Part shown: in pieces, positions 6,527-6,528 of the stretch
Numbering within the stretch: position 1 is the first letter of the stretch
Layout: each line of letters opens with the position of its first letter
Assembly: GCA_008501835.1 (NCBI GenBank)
Contig: QQUB01000319.1
Span: 1 to 6,528, forward strand
Source of the DNA: Bacteroidota bacterium
GTDB lineage: Bacteria > Bacteroidota > Bacteroidia > Chitinophagales > Saprospiraceae
DNA length: 6,528 nucleotides
Direction: 5' to 3'
Notes under the pieces: model-generated
Databases searched by the model: none
What the model saw: the letters and a program-made list of their open reading frames with translations, nothing else
What the model was told of the DNA's origin: nothing
Made by a program: the position numbers and the translations under genes

Positions 6527-6528
6527 AT

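Overview
The window looks like ordinary chromosomal DNA from a Bacteroidota bacterium, most likely of the Cytophagales or a related group. This rests on moderate-to-low GC, AT-rich intergenic gaps, weak or absent Shine-Dalgarno sequences, a lipoprotein of the Bacteroidota style, a bacillithiol-synthesis BshC of the Bacteroidota type, and intergenic CGCAGA/TCTGCG and CTGTG repeats of a kind I recall from such genomes. The lineage call is inference, because no rRNA or marker gene is present.

Layout, left to right. The 3' part of a DUF3179-family gene (+) enters from the left edge and ends in a strong hairpin-plus-T-run terminator at 808-843. An imperfect 30-bp inverted repeat built from CGCAGA/TCTGCG units follows (873-947). 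On the minus strand come a small lipoprotein gene (976-1503) and, upstream of it, bshC (1593-3203), the cysteine-adding enzyme of bacillithiol synthesis. An 80-bp divergent intergenic region separates bshC from glpK (+, 3284-4774), glycerol kinase. Between glpK and the next gene, 162 bp hold degenerate CTGTG and AACCAGCAACT repeats. On the minus strand are a six-TM rhomboid-family protease (4937-5659) and, upstream of it, the C-terminal two thirds of a 6-phosphofructokinase (5741 to the right edge).

The genes do not form one pathway. GlpK feeds glycerol 3-phosphate toward lipid synthesis or lower glycolysis, PFK commits sugar to glycolysis, and BshC makes the low-molecular-weight thiol bacillithiol. 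The rhomboid, lipoprotein and DUF3179 protein act in or at the envelope with unknown substrates. Most genes look like separate units; bshC plus the lipoprotein, and pfk plus the rhomboid, are same-strand pairs with 80-90 bp gaps that could be read through.

I found no mobile element, CRISPR array, toxin-antitoxin pair, defence system or RNA gene, and no convincing new system. The points worth a second look are local: a G8 tract that rewrites a conserved GGPGE motif in bshC, a duplicated start in bshC, a DUF3179 protein lacking the family's cysteine motif, a GlpK without either known regulatory site, and the intergenic repeats.
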